56,431 bases of DNA from Pseudoalteromonas aurantia (GCF_005886875.1 NZ_PNBY01000011.1:1-56431); one strand, 5' to 3'. Counted from the first letter of the stretch, positions 27,854 to 37,355 are shown. Notes: generated by a model from the letters alone, not told the origin. Made by a program: numbers and translations.

Positions 27854-28135
27854 CCTGCTTTTAACGCTTTATTTAATGATAATAAAACCATTAAGGCACG
27901 GTATTTTGTGTTTTACTTGTCTGCTTTTAATGGGCGGACATAGACTCTTTTTAATCCAGAAGCGCACAATGCACCAGTGGGGAAAATATTTGTTGCCAAC
28001 AATGTGTGTGCTCTTGATTTTACTAACGCTTGAAATGCGGATACATCATTTTTACAGCAGTAAAATTTAAGCGCTTGCGCTGATAATAATATTCAGAGAT
28101 TAAGCTCCCATGGATTAATATAATAGATACATCAC
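27854..28135. other. Intergenic stretch without supported gene
   Basis: Between the GGDEF-EAL gene and the degraded remnant. A 64-codon frame (27876-28070, plus) encodes a hydrophobic peptide but lacks a ribosome binding site and recognisable homology, so I do not call it. No terminator with a good T-run is visible after the GGDEF-EAL gene. Confidence 0.4.
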
Positions 28136-28162
28136 GGTTTATTGTGCAGGCTTTTTCTGTAA

Positions 28163-28197
28163 GGCGGATTCCGCCAATCGGGAGCTTGCGATTGGCG
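28163..28197. repeat. Overlapping palindromes, REP/MITE-like
   Basis: GGCGGA (28163-28168) and TCCGCC (28170-28175) form one palindrome. CGCCAATCG (28172-28180) and CGATTGGCG (28189-28197) form a second, perfect 9-bp stem with an 8-base loop that overlaps it. The block is GC-rich against an AT-rich background and lies where similarity to the binding-protein remnant ends. Confidence 0.5.
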
Positions 28198-28204
28198 TAG
28201 GGAC

Positions 28205-28457
28205 CTTGATGATATTTTATACTTCCCCATTACAATATCGACTCGTTCACCTTCAGCATCTAGCATTCTCATGGCTACATGTTTTAATCCTCGGTGACTG
28301 GGCATAAAGATAACATGGGGCGCAATGTTTCAAGGGCGATAAATTTCACGCATTATGGCGACAACTTGTTGTTGGCCAAATTGATATGATAAAGCTCACT
28401 TGCATTGATGATATAAGGCTTTGCAGAGCTCAGGGGCAGTACCAAAATGCATTTCAT
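28205..28457 (-). pseudogene. Remnant of a family-3 periplasmic binding protein
   Basis: The minus strand holds a fragment typical of orphan SBP_bac_3 proteins. From an ATG at 28457 one frame reads PYIINASELYHINLANNK; a second frame then gives QQQVVAIMREIYRP-stop-NIAPHVIFMPSHRG and LKHVAMRMLDAEGERVDIV, matching the MREIY.P..I.P....PS.RGL....LDAE.GR pattern of that family. It has one frameshift and one stop and is cut off near 28205, next to the palindromic element at 28163-28197. The remaining two thirds of the gene are missing, so it is a relic. Confidence 0.65.
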
Positions 28458-28625
28458 TTAAAAGTGTATTTATTTAAAAAAACTTACTAAAACATAGCAG
28501 GTATATGAATAAATAGCGTTACGTTTTGGCTTGAATTTATAGGTGTATAGTTCAAAAATTTAAGTGCTGATGAGAGGCGTTTAAGTATTTTTATATTGGC
28601 TTAATTAATCTAAAAAGGAAGTAAT

Positions 28626-29294
28626 ATGAGCAAACATGTTCTGATCACGGGTGCTAACAGAGGCATTGGTTTGGAGTTTTGCAAGCAGTACGCTAATGCT
28701 GGTTTTATCGTGACAGCCGTCGTTCGTCAGTCATCTTCAGAATTAGACAGTATTAACAATATCCGAGTTATAACAGGTATTGATGTCAGCTGTGATGAAG
28801 ATGTTGCACGCTTGGTGTCTCAACAAGCGGATACGCCAATCGATATTTTAATCAACAATGCGGGCGTATTCAGTAATGAAACGTTAGCCAATATGGATTT
28901 TGCTGCGATTGAGCGGCAATTGCAAATAAATGCAGTTGCGCCGATTAAAGTGACCTATGCCCTTCAAGCACATTTAAAAACAGGGGCTAAAGTGGCTATG
29001 ATCACCAGTCGTATGGGTTCTATTAGTGATAATAGTTCAGGGGCTTATATTGGGTATCGCATGTCAAAAGCAGCGTTAAATGCAGCCAGTGTGAGTTTAG
29101 CGCATGAGCTTAAACCGAAAGGTATCGCTGTTGGTTTGTTACACCCGGGTTTTGTACAAACGGCGATGGTGAACTTTGCCGGGGATATTTCTGCTGAGGT
29201 CGCTGCGCAGAGGTTGATCATGCGTATTGAAGAGTTGAACCTAGAGAATACAGGCGGATTTTGGCATTCAAACTCCGACGTGTTGCCTTGGTAG
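28626..29294 (+). CDS. Short-chain dehydrogenase/reductase (SDR)
   Basis: A 222-residue classical SDR: the Rossmann nucleotide motif TGANRGIGLEF at the N-terminus, the NNAG motif (ILINNAGVFSN), a Ser in MITSRMGSIS and the catalytic YRMSKAALN (Y-x-x-x-K), then HPGFVQTAM. Substrate and cofactor (NADH or NADPH) are not decided; it resembles the sepiapterin/C-factor-like short SDRs. AAGGAAG precedes the ATG. Single gene. Confidence 0.9.
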   Translation: MSKHVLITGANRGIGLEFCKQYANAGFIVTAVVRQSSSELDSINNIRVITGIDVSCDEDVARLVSQQADTPIDILINNAGVFSNETLANMDFAAIERQLQINAVAPIKVTYALQAHLKTGAKVAMITSRMGSISDNSSGAYIGYRMSKAALNAASVSLAHELKPKGIAVGLLHPGFVQTAMVNFAGDISAEVAAQRLIMRIEELNLENTGGFWHSNSDVLPW

Positions 29295-29389
29295 TGTTGT
29301 AAATGTGACTGAAAACGTAAATCACGCAAGGTTGAGGTTATTTATGCTAATATGAGTGCAATTGTTTGTGCTCATATTATCGGAAAATT

Positions 29390-29758
29390 ATGGAATTATC
29401 ACAAGATACCCCACTGTCTTTACCTTTATTTTTGCTCAATGATGAGATTGAATCTCGCGATATTGAATCACCAGATGTCGTTTTAAATGTTGTGTTAGAC
29501 GAGACGTTACTGGCGAATTTATGTCAAAATCCGAGTACTGAGCAGAGCGTCAGCATTACGTTGGAGCAGTATCAATTAGAGGTGTTAACGTCGGCTTTTT
29601 CTGGGCTGCTAGAAAGTAGCCATCAAGCGCAGCTACTATTAAATCATGGCCCTGTGTTAAGTGCGGTTTTGAGTAATGACGCTGAGCAAATGTTCATCTC
29701 GCCACCAATGGAAATGATGCCAACGTTTGATTTAGGTGAAGAAGTCGGGGAAGAGTAA
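29390..29758 (+). CDS. Small acidic protein encoded upstream of cti
   Basis: A 122-residue strongly acidic soluble protein with no signal peptide and no family I recognise (for example FLLNDEIESRDIESPDVV, TFDLGEEVGEE at the end). The ATG at 29390 is preferred; the frame runs on to a TTG at 29366. Its stop codon overlaps the cti start (TAATG), so translation is likely coupled and its role is probably tied to the isomerase gene. Function unknown. Confidence 0.7.
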   Translation: MELSQDTPLSLPLFLLNDEIESRDIESPDVVLNVVLDETLLANLCQNPSTEQSVSITLEQYQLEVLTSAFSGLLESSHQAQLLLNHGPVLSAVLSNDAEQMFISPPMEMMPTFDLGEEVGEE

Positions 29759-32106
29759 TGCGACAGCGCCTTTGGACATTATTACTCGCAGTCGTAATTT
29801 TATCAGGGTGTGCGGCAATTGGTTTTAGCAAATATGATGATTTATTTGGTAAAGCACAGCCGCAGGCTAGGATAAGCAGTAATAAGCAAGGTTTGGGGGC
29901 GCAGTATTTAACGTCGGTAAAGCCTGTTCTAGATACGCGTTGTGTTGTATGCCATGGTTGTTACGATGCACCCTGTCAGCTCAAATTAACGTCTCCCGAA
30001 GGGATTGATAGAGGGGTTAGTAAAGAGCGGGTTTATGATGGTACTCGGTTATTGGCACAAACACCTAGCCGCTTATTGTATGATGCAAAAGACACGCAGA
30101 CGTGGCGTGATAAAGGTTTTACACCTGTTTTAAATGAACGGGTGCAAACAGAACAAGCGAACTTAATGGGCAGTGTGCTTTACAATAGTTTGCTACTCAA
30201 AATACGCAACCCTATGCAACAACAAGGGGTACTCGGCAGTGAGTATGATTTCTCGCTAGATCGAACGCAAAGTTGTGCCAATATGGATGAATTTGCGACA
30301 CTGGCTCAACGGCAACCGCATGGCGGTATGCCCTATGGGTTACCTGCAATATCCCCGAGCGAATTTAACACACTAGCGACTTGGCTGCGCAGTGGTGCGA
30401 AAATGGCGCACATTGGACCTGCAAGCGATTTTGAAAAAAAGCAAGTGAGCCAATGGGAAGCATTTCTTAATCAAAGCCCATTCAAGTATCAATTGTCGGC
30501 ACGCTATATTTATGAACATTGGTATTTGGCCAATATTTATTTTCCGAGTGAAAATACACAGCGTCCCGTTAACTTTTTTAAGCTGGTGCGCTCAAAAACA
30601 CCACCTGGGCAAGACATTGAATTAATAGCGACGCGGCGTCCGTATGATGAGCCTAATACATCGCGAGTCTATTATCGATTGATGCATGAACGCAGTACCA
30701 TTTTAGCTAAAACACACATGCCGCTGGCGCTAAATGGTCATAAAATGCGGCGTTTGTACGAGCAGTTTATCGCTGCGGACTATCAGGTCGACTCCTTACC
30801 CAGTTATCAGCCCAAGATCGCTTCAAACCCGTTCAAAGCTTTTGCACAGATCCCTGTTAAATCTAAATACCAATTTATGCTGGATGAAGCAGAGTTGATC
30901 ATCAAAGGCTACATCAAAGGCCCTGTGTGTCGTGGTCAGGTTGCTTTAAATGTGATCAATGACCATTTTTGGGTCGCGTTTGTTGACCCAGATAAAAATA
31001 GCTCAGCGCAGGTGAGTGAGCTATTACTGACTCACGATGATTCACTGGCATTGCCTGCATCAGATCAAAGTAATGTACTGCCTATATCGAGTTGGACTAA
31101 ATATGCGGCGCATCAACATGATTACTTGAAAGCAAAAACAGCATTAGCAAATAAACTGTTGGCGCAGCGTAATAAGTTAACGTTGGACTTATTATGGCAA
31201 GGAGAGGGGCACAATAAAAATGCGGCTTTAACGGTATTTCGTCATTTTGATAGTGCCACTGTGGTTAAAGGATTTATTGGGCAGCAGCCTAAGACCATGT
31301 GGGTGTTAGATTATGCACTATTTGAACGTATTCATTACTTGCTGGTGGCTGGGTTTGATGTCTATGGCAATATTGGGCATCAATTAAATACTCGTCTGTA
31401 CATGGACTTTTTACGCTTAGAAGGAGAGCAAAACTTTATTAATTTGCTGCCTAAACAAGCTCGGAAACACGTAAAGCAGCACTGGTATCGTCGTTCGCAT
31501 ATTAGTTTAAGTGAGTTCATTAATCGCAACGCTTTATGGGGAGCACAGACAGATATTGAATATGTTACTGACACGCCCAAAGACGAGTTAATGACAAAGA
31601 TGGAGCAATACTTAGCCCCGATATTGAGTAAAGAATACGACTACCAAGCTGTGCCTGAGCTGTTTAACGTCCTTAACAATATACCTAGTCAAGCCGTTAA
31701 TTTACTACCACAGGTGTCATTTATCTTACAGCAAAATAAAGAGGGAAATGGGCATAGCGCGTACACGCTTATCCATCATAATGCGCATTACAATATTTCG
31801 AGCTTATTAAATGAAACGGGGCAACGTGCCTACCATGAAGATACAGCAACGTTAGTACCTGGATTTATAGGGGATTACCCTGAGGCTATTTGGTATTTAC
31901 CTAATGAAGCGCATGCTGAGCAATTTGTGTCACGGATTCAGCAAATATTAAATGAAGCGCAGTATGCCGATTTAAAAGCGGACTTTGCGATTCGTCGTAC
32001 ACACCCTCAATTCTGGCAATACAGCGATCTTTTGCATAAAGTGGCAAAAGAATATCGTGGAATTGAGCATGGTGTATTTGACTACAATCGTTTAGAAAAC
32101 CGCTAG
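29758..32106 (+). CDS. cti: Fatty acid cis/trans isomerase
   Basis: Cti converts cis- to trans-unsaturated acyl chains in membrane lipids, a fast response to solvents and temperature. The 782-residue length fits. A cytochrome-c type heme site, CVVCH (C62, C65, H66), lies near the N-terminus as in the Pseudomonas enzyme. The leader MRQRLWTLLLAVVILSGC ends in a lipobox-like LSGC, so this form may be lipid-anchored rather than free in the periplasm. It follows a small acidic gene with overlapping stop/start and ends in a perfect 12-bp terminator stem. Confidence 0.93.
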   Translation: MRQRLWTLLLAVVILSGCAAIGFSKYDDLFGKAQPQARISSNKQGLGAQYLTSVKPVLDTRCVVCHGCYDAPCQLKLTSPEGIDRGVSKERVYDGTRLLAQTPSRLLYDAKDTQTWRDKGFTPVLNERVQTEQANLMGSVLYNSLLLKIRNPMQQQGVLGSEYDFSLDRTQSCANMDEFATLAQRQPHGGMPYGLPAISPSEFNTLATWLRSGAKMAHIGPASDFEKKQVSQWEAFLNQSPFKYQLSARYIYEHWYLANIYFPSENTQRPVNFFKLVRSKTPPGQDIELIATRRPYDEPNTSRVYYRLMHERSTILAKTHMPLALNGHKMRRLYEQFIAADYQVDSLPSYQPKIASNPFKAFAQIPVKSKYQFMLDEAELIIKGYIKGPVCRGQVALNVINDHFWVAFVDPDKNSSAQVSELLLTHDDSLALPASDQSNVLPISSWTKYAAHQHDYLKAKTALANKLLAQRNKLTLDLLWQGEGHNKNAALTVFRHFDSATVVKGFIGQQPKTMWVLDYALFERIHYLLVAGFDVYGNIGHQLNTRLYMDFLRLEGEQNFINLLPKQARKHVKQHWYRRSHISLSEFINRNALWGAQTDIEYVTDTPKDELMTKMEQYLAPILSKEYDYQAVPELFNVLNNIPSQAVNLLPQVSFILQQNKEGNGHSAYTLIHHNAHYNISSLLNETGQRAYHEDTATLVPGFIGDYPEAIWYLPNEAHAEQFVSRIQQILNEAQYADLKADFAIRRTHPQFWQYSDLLHKVAKEYRGIEHGVFDYNRLENR

Positions 32107-32126
32107 TTCAATGTACTAGCGGTTTT
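32096..32126. terminator. Intrinsic terminator after cti, bidirectional in form
   Basis: AAAACCGCTAGT (32096-32107) pairs perfectly with ACTAGCGGTTTT (32115-32126) around a 7-base loop. The left arm includes the end of the cti reading frame. The A/T arms let it work for the converging peroxiredoxin-like gene as well. Confidence 0.85.
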
Positions 32127-32135
32127 AAATATAGC

Positions 32136-32774
32136 TTATAGCGCGCTGGCTGCTTTCACTGCTGCTAGTAAAACTGACTCATCTAAGCGCACTTTGTAAT
32201 TTGGATTAGCATATTGGAATTGCACCAGCCCTTTTTTATCAATCACAAATACTGCTGGCACAGGTAATGCGACTTTGCTCTGACCGTCTAAATCAACAAA
32301 GTTGACTCCCATACGATCGCGATATGCTTTGGCTGTTTTATCATCTAAAAAGTAGGCCAATCCCAATGCTTGCGTAAATGCCAGTTTGTCATCTGATAGT
32401 AACTGGTAGTTGGGGGAGCCTATTTTGCTTTTTGCCAGCTCTGCAGGGCTGTCTGGTGCCACTGCAATAATTTGCGCACCATATTGTGCAATTTGGCTTT
32501 CAATTTTTTTTATGCCAGCAAGTTGGCGAGAGCAATATGGGCACCAGCCTCCGCGATAGACCACCACAACGGTGGCTTTATTTGCATAAAGGTGCTCTAA
32601 ATTTACCGCTTTATTACTTTGGTTCATAAGGGTAAGCTTTGGCGCGCTTAGTCCAGGTAATAGGGGGCTTACTAGTTCAGGAGATGAAGCAATGTTGGTG
32701 ATTTGAGCGGCATTTGCTGAGTGAATATTCACTAGGGCCATGACTATCATAGATATTACAGTAAAAAAACGCAT
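32136..32774 (-). CDS. Exported AhpC/TSA peroxiredoxin-like protein
   Basis: A 212-residue thioredoxin-fold protein. A signal peptide (to about residue 22, ANA-AQI) directs it to the periplasm. The active-site segment VVYRGGWCPYCSRQLAG near residue 75 carries a CxxC pair, as in the AhpC/TSA-like group. PAVFVIDKKGLVQFQY is the late thioredoxin-fold strand. It probably reduces peroxides or handles thiols; which is not settled by sequence. It converges on cti. Confidence 0.85.
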   Translation of the reverse strand: MRFFTVISMIVMALVNIHSANAAQITNIASSPELVSPLLPGLSAPKLTLMNQSNKAVNLEHLYANKATVVVVYRGGWCPYCSRQLAGIKKIESQIAQYGAQIIAVAPDSPAELAKSKIGSPNYQLLSDDKLAFTQALGLAYFLDDKTAKAYRDRMGVNFVDLDGQSKVALPVPAVFVIDKKGLVQFQYANPNYKVRLDESVLLAAVKAASAL

Positions 32775-32879
32775 AGAACTCTCATTCTTAAATTAGTGAA
32801 CAGTATTAGAACGGACAAGTGGCGAATTTCTTTCAGTGGGGTATCATATTGCCTTTGAAATGATCATAGAGAGAGCACA

Positions 32880-33500
32880 ATGTCTGCCAATGTCACTAAA
32901 CTGGTTGTAATGCTAGAAATGCAAAATGCCATGAACACTAAAGTTCATGAGCAATGGTTTAATCAAGGGTTTGATTGGTATCGTGCTATCTGGGTTGAAT
33001 GTGCCGAAATGCTGGACCATTACGGCTGGAAGTGGTGGAAAAAACAAACGCCTGATACAGAACAAGTGATTCTAGAGCTTGTCGATATTTTCCATTTTGG
33101 ATTATCACTGCGCATTGATGGAAAAACCTCATACCAAGCGCTTGCAGAGCAGCTTGATACACAATTACAGCAACCTCAGTGTGGTGCTGATTTTAAGCAA
33201 ACATTAGAGCAACTCGCTGCTTCTGCTGTCGCTGAAAAAACATTCAATGCGCAAGCATTTGCGGGTTGTATGCAGCAAATTGATATGAGTATTGACGATT
33301 TATACCGGGGTTATGTGGGTAAAAATACGCTCAATTTTTTCCGTCAAGATCATGGCTACAAAGACGGCACATACATCAAAGTGTGGAACGGCCAAGAAGA
33401 TAATGAACATTTAGTTGAAGTGGTCAAAAGTCTCGATACAGAGCACCCAGACTTTGCGAAGAACGTCTATGCTGGACTAGTCGCACGCTACCCAAGCTAA
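32880..33500 (+). CDS. dUTP diphosphatase, dimeric all-alpha type
   Basis: It hydrolyses dUTP to dUMP, keeping uracil out of DNA. The sequence is of the all-alpha dimeric (type 2, MazG-related) class, not the trimeric Dut. The metal-binding helices are seen as WVECAEMLDHYGWKWW (E40, E43) and ILELVDIFHF (E66, D69), the ExxE/ExxD pattern. Length 206 residues. Single gene, convergent with yrfG, two bases between stops. Confidence 0.88.
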   Translation: MSANVTKLVVMLEMQNAMNTKVHEQWFNQGFDWYRAIWVECAEMLDHYGWKWWKKQTPDTEQVILELVDIFHFGLSLRIDGKTSYQALAEQLDTQLQQPQCGADFKQTLEQLAASAVAEKTFNAQAFAGCMQQIDMSIDDLYRGYVGKNTLNFFRQDHGYKDGTYIKVWNGQEDNEHLVEVVKSLDTEHPDFAKNVYAGLVARYPS

Positions 33501-33501
33501 T

Positions 33502-34170
33502 TTAGTGATCAGTTAATGGTAATAGAGTACGGTAATCTGTGATTGCATGGTAGCCAGTAATGTTATTTGCTGGCTGCTGACTATCCGGATTTGCCACCGC
33601 TAATAAGTGGGCAATACCATATTGCTTTGCTGCATCGAGCACAGCTAAACTATCATCAACAAACAAAGTACGGGTTTTATCAAATTGTAGGTCTGCTTGT
33701 ACTTGTTGCCATAAGCTTTGGCTTTCCTTACTCACACCATATTCATGCGTTGATATTATTTTGTCTAAATACTGATCGAATTGGGTGCGCTCAATCTTTA
33801 AGGATAGGCTATCCGGGTGTGCGTTCGTTAATAGAATAAGTGCTTTCCCTGCCGATTTTAACGCGTTTAAAAAAGCGGGTGTGTCTTCACGTATGGTAAT
33901 TAAATGTTGTATTTCGCGTTTGAGTGCCATTATTGGTAAATCGAGCTGTGCTTGCCAATAATCTAAGCAATACCATTGAATTTGCCCGCCCACGGCTTCA
34001 TAACGCTTCATTATGTCAGCGGTTGCTTCAGCCAGCGTGATATTTTGTTTTTTGGCATGCTCACGTGGGATAACGGTTAACCAAAAGTGGCTGTCGAAGT
34101 GTAAATCAAGTAGCGTTCCATCCATATCAAGTAAAACGGTATCGATATTTGACCAATTTAGCATAGGCAT
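33502..34170 (-). CDS. yrfG: GMP/IMP nucleotidase YrfG (HAD family)
   Basis: A HAD-superfamily phosphatase of 222 residues, matching YrfG, which dephosphorylates GMP and IMP. Motif I DMDGTLLDLHFD near the N-terminus, motif II LLTNAHPDSL, and motif IV LFVDDSLAVLDAA are intact. It is divergent from nudE, as in E. coli, with only a 48-base gap shared by both promoters. Confidence 0.92.
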   Translation of the reverse strand: MPMLNWSNIDTVLLDMDGTLLDLHFDSHFWLTVIPREHAKKQNITLAEATADIMKRYEAVGGQIQWYCLDYWQAQLDLPIMALKREIQHLITIREDTPAFLNALKSAGKALILLTNAHPDSLSLKIERTQFDQYLDKIISTHEYGVSKESQSLWQQVQADLQFDKTRTLFVDDSLAVLDAAKQYGIAHLLAVANPDSQQPANNITGYHAITDYRTLLPLTDH

Positions 34171-34218
34171 TTTTCGTTAAAGGCTTTATGATTAAGTTAC
34201 CGTTATCTTAGCAAAAAA

Positions 34219-34788
34219 ATGCCTATGTCACAGAAAAAGCACCCGTCACCGCCCGAGATCATAACTTGTGAAGTTGTGGCCAAAAGTAAACTATTCACCA
34301 TTGAGTCTCTTGATTTACAATTTTCTAATGGAGAAAACCGTACTTATGAACGTGTACGCGGCGGTGGGCGCGGTGCTGTGATGGTGATCCCAATCACCGC
34401 TGACAATGAGCTCTTATTAGTTAGAGAGTATTGTGCGGGCACGCACAACTATCAATTAGGGTTCCCGAAAGGGCTTATTGACCCTGGTGAAGTACCGGTT
34501 GAGGCGGGTAACCGAGAGTTAAAAGAAGAAGTGGGTATGGGGGCAAAGCAGTTTTCTGATCTGAAAACGTTGTCGTTAGCTCCGAGTTATTTTAACGCAA
34601 AGATGCATATATTAGTGGCGCAAAATTTGTACCCAGAGTCGTTAGAAGGTGATGAGCCTGAAAAGCTGGTGGTGGTCAAATGGCCGATAGGTGAATGGCA
34701 GTCGTTATTAACACAGCCTGACTTTACTGAAGCACGCAGTGTTGCTGCCTTATTACTACTTCAGCAGTTTTTAGCCTCGGAGGCGTGA
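34219..34788 (+). CDS. nudE: ADP compounds hydrolase NudE (Nudix)
   Basis: NudE hydrolyses Ap3A, ADP-ribose and NADH. The Nudix box is complete: GLIDPGEVPVEAG followed by NRELKEEVGMGA. At 189 residues it matches E. coli NudE. The stop overlaps the GTG start of cysQ by four bases, so the two are co-translated; E. coli cysQ is elsewhere, so this linkage is a local arrangement. Confidence 0.93.
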   Translation: MPMSQKKHPSPPEIITCEVVAKSKLFTIESLDLQFSNGENRTYERVRGGGRGAVMVIPITADNELLLVREYCAGTHNYQLGFPKGLIDPGEVPVEAGNRELKEEVGMGAKQFSDLKTLSLAPSYFNAKMHILVAQNLYPESLEGDEPEKLVVVKWPIGEWQSLLTQPDFTEARSVAALLLLQQFLASEA

Positions 34789-35591
34789 TTTTGCATACAT
34801 TATTAGAGCCTTGTATAAAATTAGCGGAACAAGCTGGCGCAGCCATTATGGCTATCTATAAAAATGATGACATCGGTGCCCGCGAAAAGTCAGACCACAC
34901 GCCGGTCACATTAGCGGACATTGCTGCGAATGATGTCCTTATGGCTGGATTAAAGCATTTGACCCCTGATATTCCCATTATGTCGGAAGAAACTCCTATT
35001 CCTGCATTATCAGAGCGCCAACATTGGCAGCGGTACTGGTTGTTAGATCCTCTAGATGGGACAGGGGAGTTTATTCTAGAAAGTGGCGATTTTGCGGTGA
35101 ATATTGCCTTAATTGAGAATAATGAACCTGTGTTAGGGGTGATTTATTGGCCAGTGAAAAATACAACCTATTATGCTTTAAAAGATGCTGGTGCGTTTAA
35201 GCGAGCCGATGGCAGTGAGCAACAGATATACGTGTCACAACCCAGTAATTTGACACTGGCGGTGAGCCGCAGACAAAACCTAGCCGTGGTAAGCCAATTT
35301 GTAGAGAATCAATTTGACACGGTACCTATGGGCTCTTGTTCACTGAAAGCCTGTATTATTGCTGAAGGTAAAGCAGATTGTTTTTTGCGAGTCGGCCCTA
35401 CGGGGGAATGGGATACCGGCGCGTCACAAGTGATTGTTGAAGAAGCGGGTGGGTGTATTACTGATGCTGAATTTAACCCGCTAACTTACAATCAACGAGA
35501 TAGTATTGAAAACCCTGATTTCATAGTGATGGGTCATGCCGATTGGCCGTGGCGCACAATCATCACACCACACACACGCACTAAAGAGTAA
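34785..35591 (+). CDS. cysQ: 3'(2'),5'-bisphosphate nucleotidase
   Basis: CysQ removes the 3'-phosphate from PAP, the by-product of PAPS reduction, and so supports CysH in this window. It belongs to the inositol monophosphatase fold: EKSDHTPVTLADIAAN, the metal site EE near residue 68, LLDPLDGTGEFI and the late motif GEWDTGASQVIVEEAGG are seen. The start is GTG at 34785, within the nudE stop (GTGA). 268 residues. Confidence 0.94.
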   Translation: MILHTLLEPCIKLAEQAGAAIMAIYKNDDIGAREKSDHTPVTLADIAANDVLMAGLKHLTPDIPIMSEETPIPALSERQHWQRYWLLDPLDGTGEFILESGDFAVNIALIENNEPVLGVIYWPVKNTTYYALKDAGAFKRADGSEQQIYVSQPSNLTLAVSRRQNLAVVSQFVENQFDTVPMGSCSLKACIIAEGKADCFLRVGPTGEWDTGASQVIVEEAGGCITDAEFNPLTYNQRDSIENPDFIVMGHADWPWRTIITPHTRTKE

Positions 35592-35669
35592 AAAATGGTC
35601 AATAGAGACCAAAGTTGCGCAGTAACCTTATAAATAAGCGTGTTTAGTGTAAATTAAGTACTTAAATAC

Positions 35670-35699
35670 TTGCATTTAAAATAGAATCCTATACTATAG
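35670..35699 (+). promoter_or_regulatory. Likely promoter of the initiator tRNA genes
   Basis: TTGCAT (35670-35675) as -35, a 16-base spacer and TACTAT (35692-35697) as -10, followed by a GC-rich discriminator (GCGACC) typical of stable-RNA promoters under stringent control. The transcript would start near 35704 and run through both tRNAs. Confidence 0.5.
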
Positions 35700-35776
35700 C
35701 GACCTCTTCGAAAGACAAGTTATTTAAACTGGTTTTTTGAGAGTTAAGTTTAAGATTTTATAGCTTAAACTACAGG

Positions 35777-35853
<77 letters not shown>

Positions 35854-35922
35854 ATTCTTTTTATAAGTTTGGTAGCCAAAGTTGTTATGTAGAGCAACTT
35901 AAAACAAGTTCTGCAATACAGG

Positions 35923-35999
<77 letters not shown>

Positions 36000-36037
36000 A
36001 TTCCTGTATTTTAAATCTAAAACTCCTTATCTTAAAT

Positions 36038-36056
36038 ATCGCTTTCTTAAAGCGAT
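36038..36056 (+). terminator. Hairpin downstream of the tRNA genes
   Basis: ATCGCTTT (36038-36045) pairs with AAAGCGAT (36049-36056) around CTT; a T-rich but interrupted stretch follows. It is a probable end of the tRNA transcript. Confidence 0.5.
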
Positions 36057-36170
36057 GTCTTTCCTGATTTTTTCTAAATTACGTTTAAGTTTACAGAAAA
36101 CCACCTGCATGACTATTTAAAATGAAGTGAGTATAGGCAACAATAACCTCATCATTGCCTTATAAAAACG

Positions 36171-37355
36171 CTAGAATTGACGAGCGTACTCTTCAGCTTG
36201 CCGCCATACACGAAGTGTGTTTCCCCCTAAGATCTTTTTAATTTGACCTTGGCTATATCCTCTATCTAATAATCCTTGCACTAGATTGGGATAGGTAGAT
36301 ACGTCTTTCAAACCAACCGGTAAAGAGTCGCCGACTCCATCATAATCAGACCCAATGCCCACATGATCAATGCCAATGAGTTTAACAACATGATCAATGT
36401 GATCTAGCACTTGTTCTAACGTAGCGAATGGGAATGGGTTTTTCGCGCGGTAGGCTTCTGCAAAGTTGGTGCTTACAGTACCCTTTTCTTGCGCCTCTTG
36501 ACGAGCTTTATTGCGTCCGTCGTACCAGTTTCTTGACGTGGCGGTGACAAAACTAGAGCCAAAGTTAATTTGGATAACGCCGCCATTTTTCTTTAAAGCT
36601 TTTAGCATTTTATCATCCATATTTCGCTCAAAGCCGGGTGTATATTTGCGTAAAGAAGAGTGAGAAGCAATAACTGGTACTTTAGATATTTCCATGGTTT
36701 GGTAAAAAGCAGCATCAGAAATGTGTGATACATCAATTAACATACCAATCTTATTCATCTCAACCACGAGCTCTTTACCAAATGGGCTCAGCCCTTTCCA
36801 TTTTCTACGTACATCGTACGACGAATCTGATATATGGTTACTTTGCGAATGTGCGAGGGTAATATAACGTACCCCACGGTTAAAGAAATGCTTAAGGTTA
36901 CTTAGCTCTCCTTCAATCGGTGAGCCATTTTCCATTCCCATCGCAATAGACATTTTCTTTTGTCTAAAGTGGCTGTGGATATCTTTTGTTGAATAGGCAA
37001 TTGCGAACTTATCTGGTGCGCGAAATGCTAAAGCTTCCATACCATCAATTAATTGGTTTGCCAGTAAATAGCTTTTCCCTTTGCCCTCAAATTCTAGGTT
37101 AGCAGGAATATAAATTGACATAAAGGGCGCATTTAAGCCGCCTTGTACTGCTCTTGGGTAATCAAAGTCACCACCGTCTGTTGCTTTAGTTACATCATCC
37201 CATTGCATTTTTAAACGATACGGTACGTCAATGTGTGTATCGATGAGGATATTTTGTTGTGCAAGACGGTGAGCAAGTTCAGATGCTTGATAATCTTTAG
37301 CTTGTGCACCTGAAACTACCAATGCCAAAGCGCAAAGAGAATAGCGTAAGGTCAT
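36171..37355 (-). CDS. Exported membrane dipeptidase (peptidase M19)
   Basis: A renal-dipeptidase-like zinc enzyme of 394 residues with a signal peptide (ending near AQA-KDY). Metal ligands fall in the expected places: DTHIDVPYR (His-x-Asp), MGMENGSPI (bridging Glu), LIDVSH, IASHSSLRKY, and the late Asp in GIGSDYDGVGD. It should cleave dipeptides, possibly including D-amino acid dipeptides, in the periplasm or envelope. It sits alone, downstream of nothing, and its end faces the tRNA genes. Confidence 0.92.
   Translation of the reverse strand: MTLRYSLCALALVVSGAQAKDYQASELAHRLAQQNILIDTHIDVPYRLKMQWDDVTKATDGGDFDYPRAVQGGLNAPFMSIYIPANLEFEGKGKSYLLANQLIDGMEALAFRAPDKFAIAYSTKDIHSHFRQKKMSIAMGMENGSPIEGELSNLKHFFNRGVRYITLAHSQSNHISDSSYDVRRKWKGLSPFGKELVVEMNKIGMLIDVSHISDAAFYQTMEISKVPVIASHSSLRKYTPGFERNMDDKMLKALKKNGGVIQINFGSSFVTATSRNWYDGRNKARQEAQEKGTVSTNFAEAYRAKNPFPFATLEQVLDHIDHVVKLIGIDHVGIGSDYDGVGDSLPVGLKDVSTYPNLVQGLLDRGYSQGQIKKILGGNTLRVWRQAEEYARQF

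Noticed and set aside
27876..28070. 64-codon hydrophobic frame, plus strand
   Set aside because: No ribosome binding site and no recognisable family; AT-rich intergenic DNA next to a gene relic.
32880..33500. MazG-type pyrophosphohydrolase
   Set aside because: Related fold, but length and the ExxE/ExxD spacing fit the dimeric dUTPase better.
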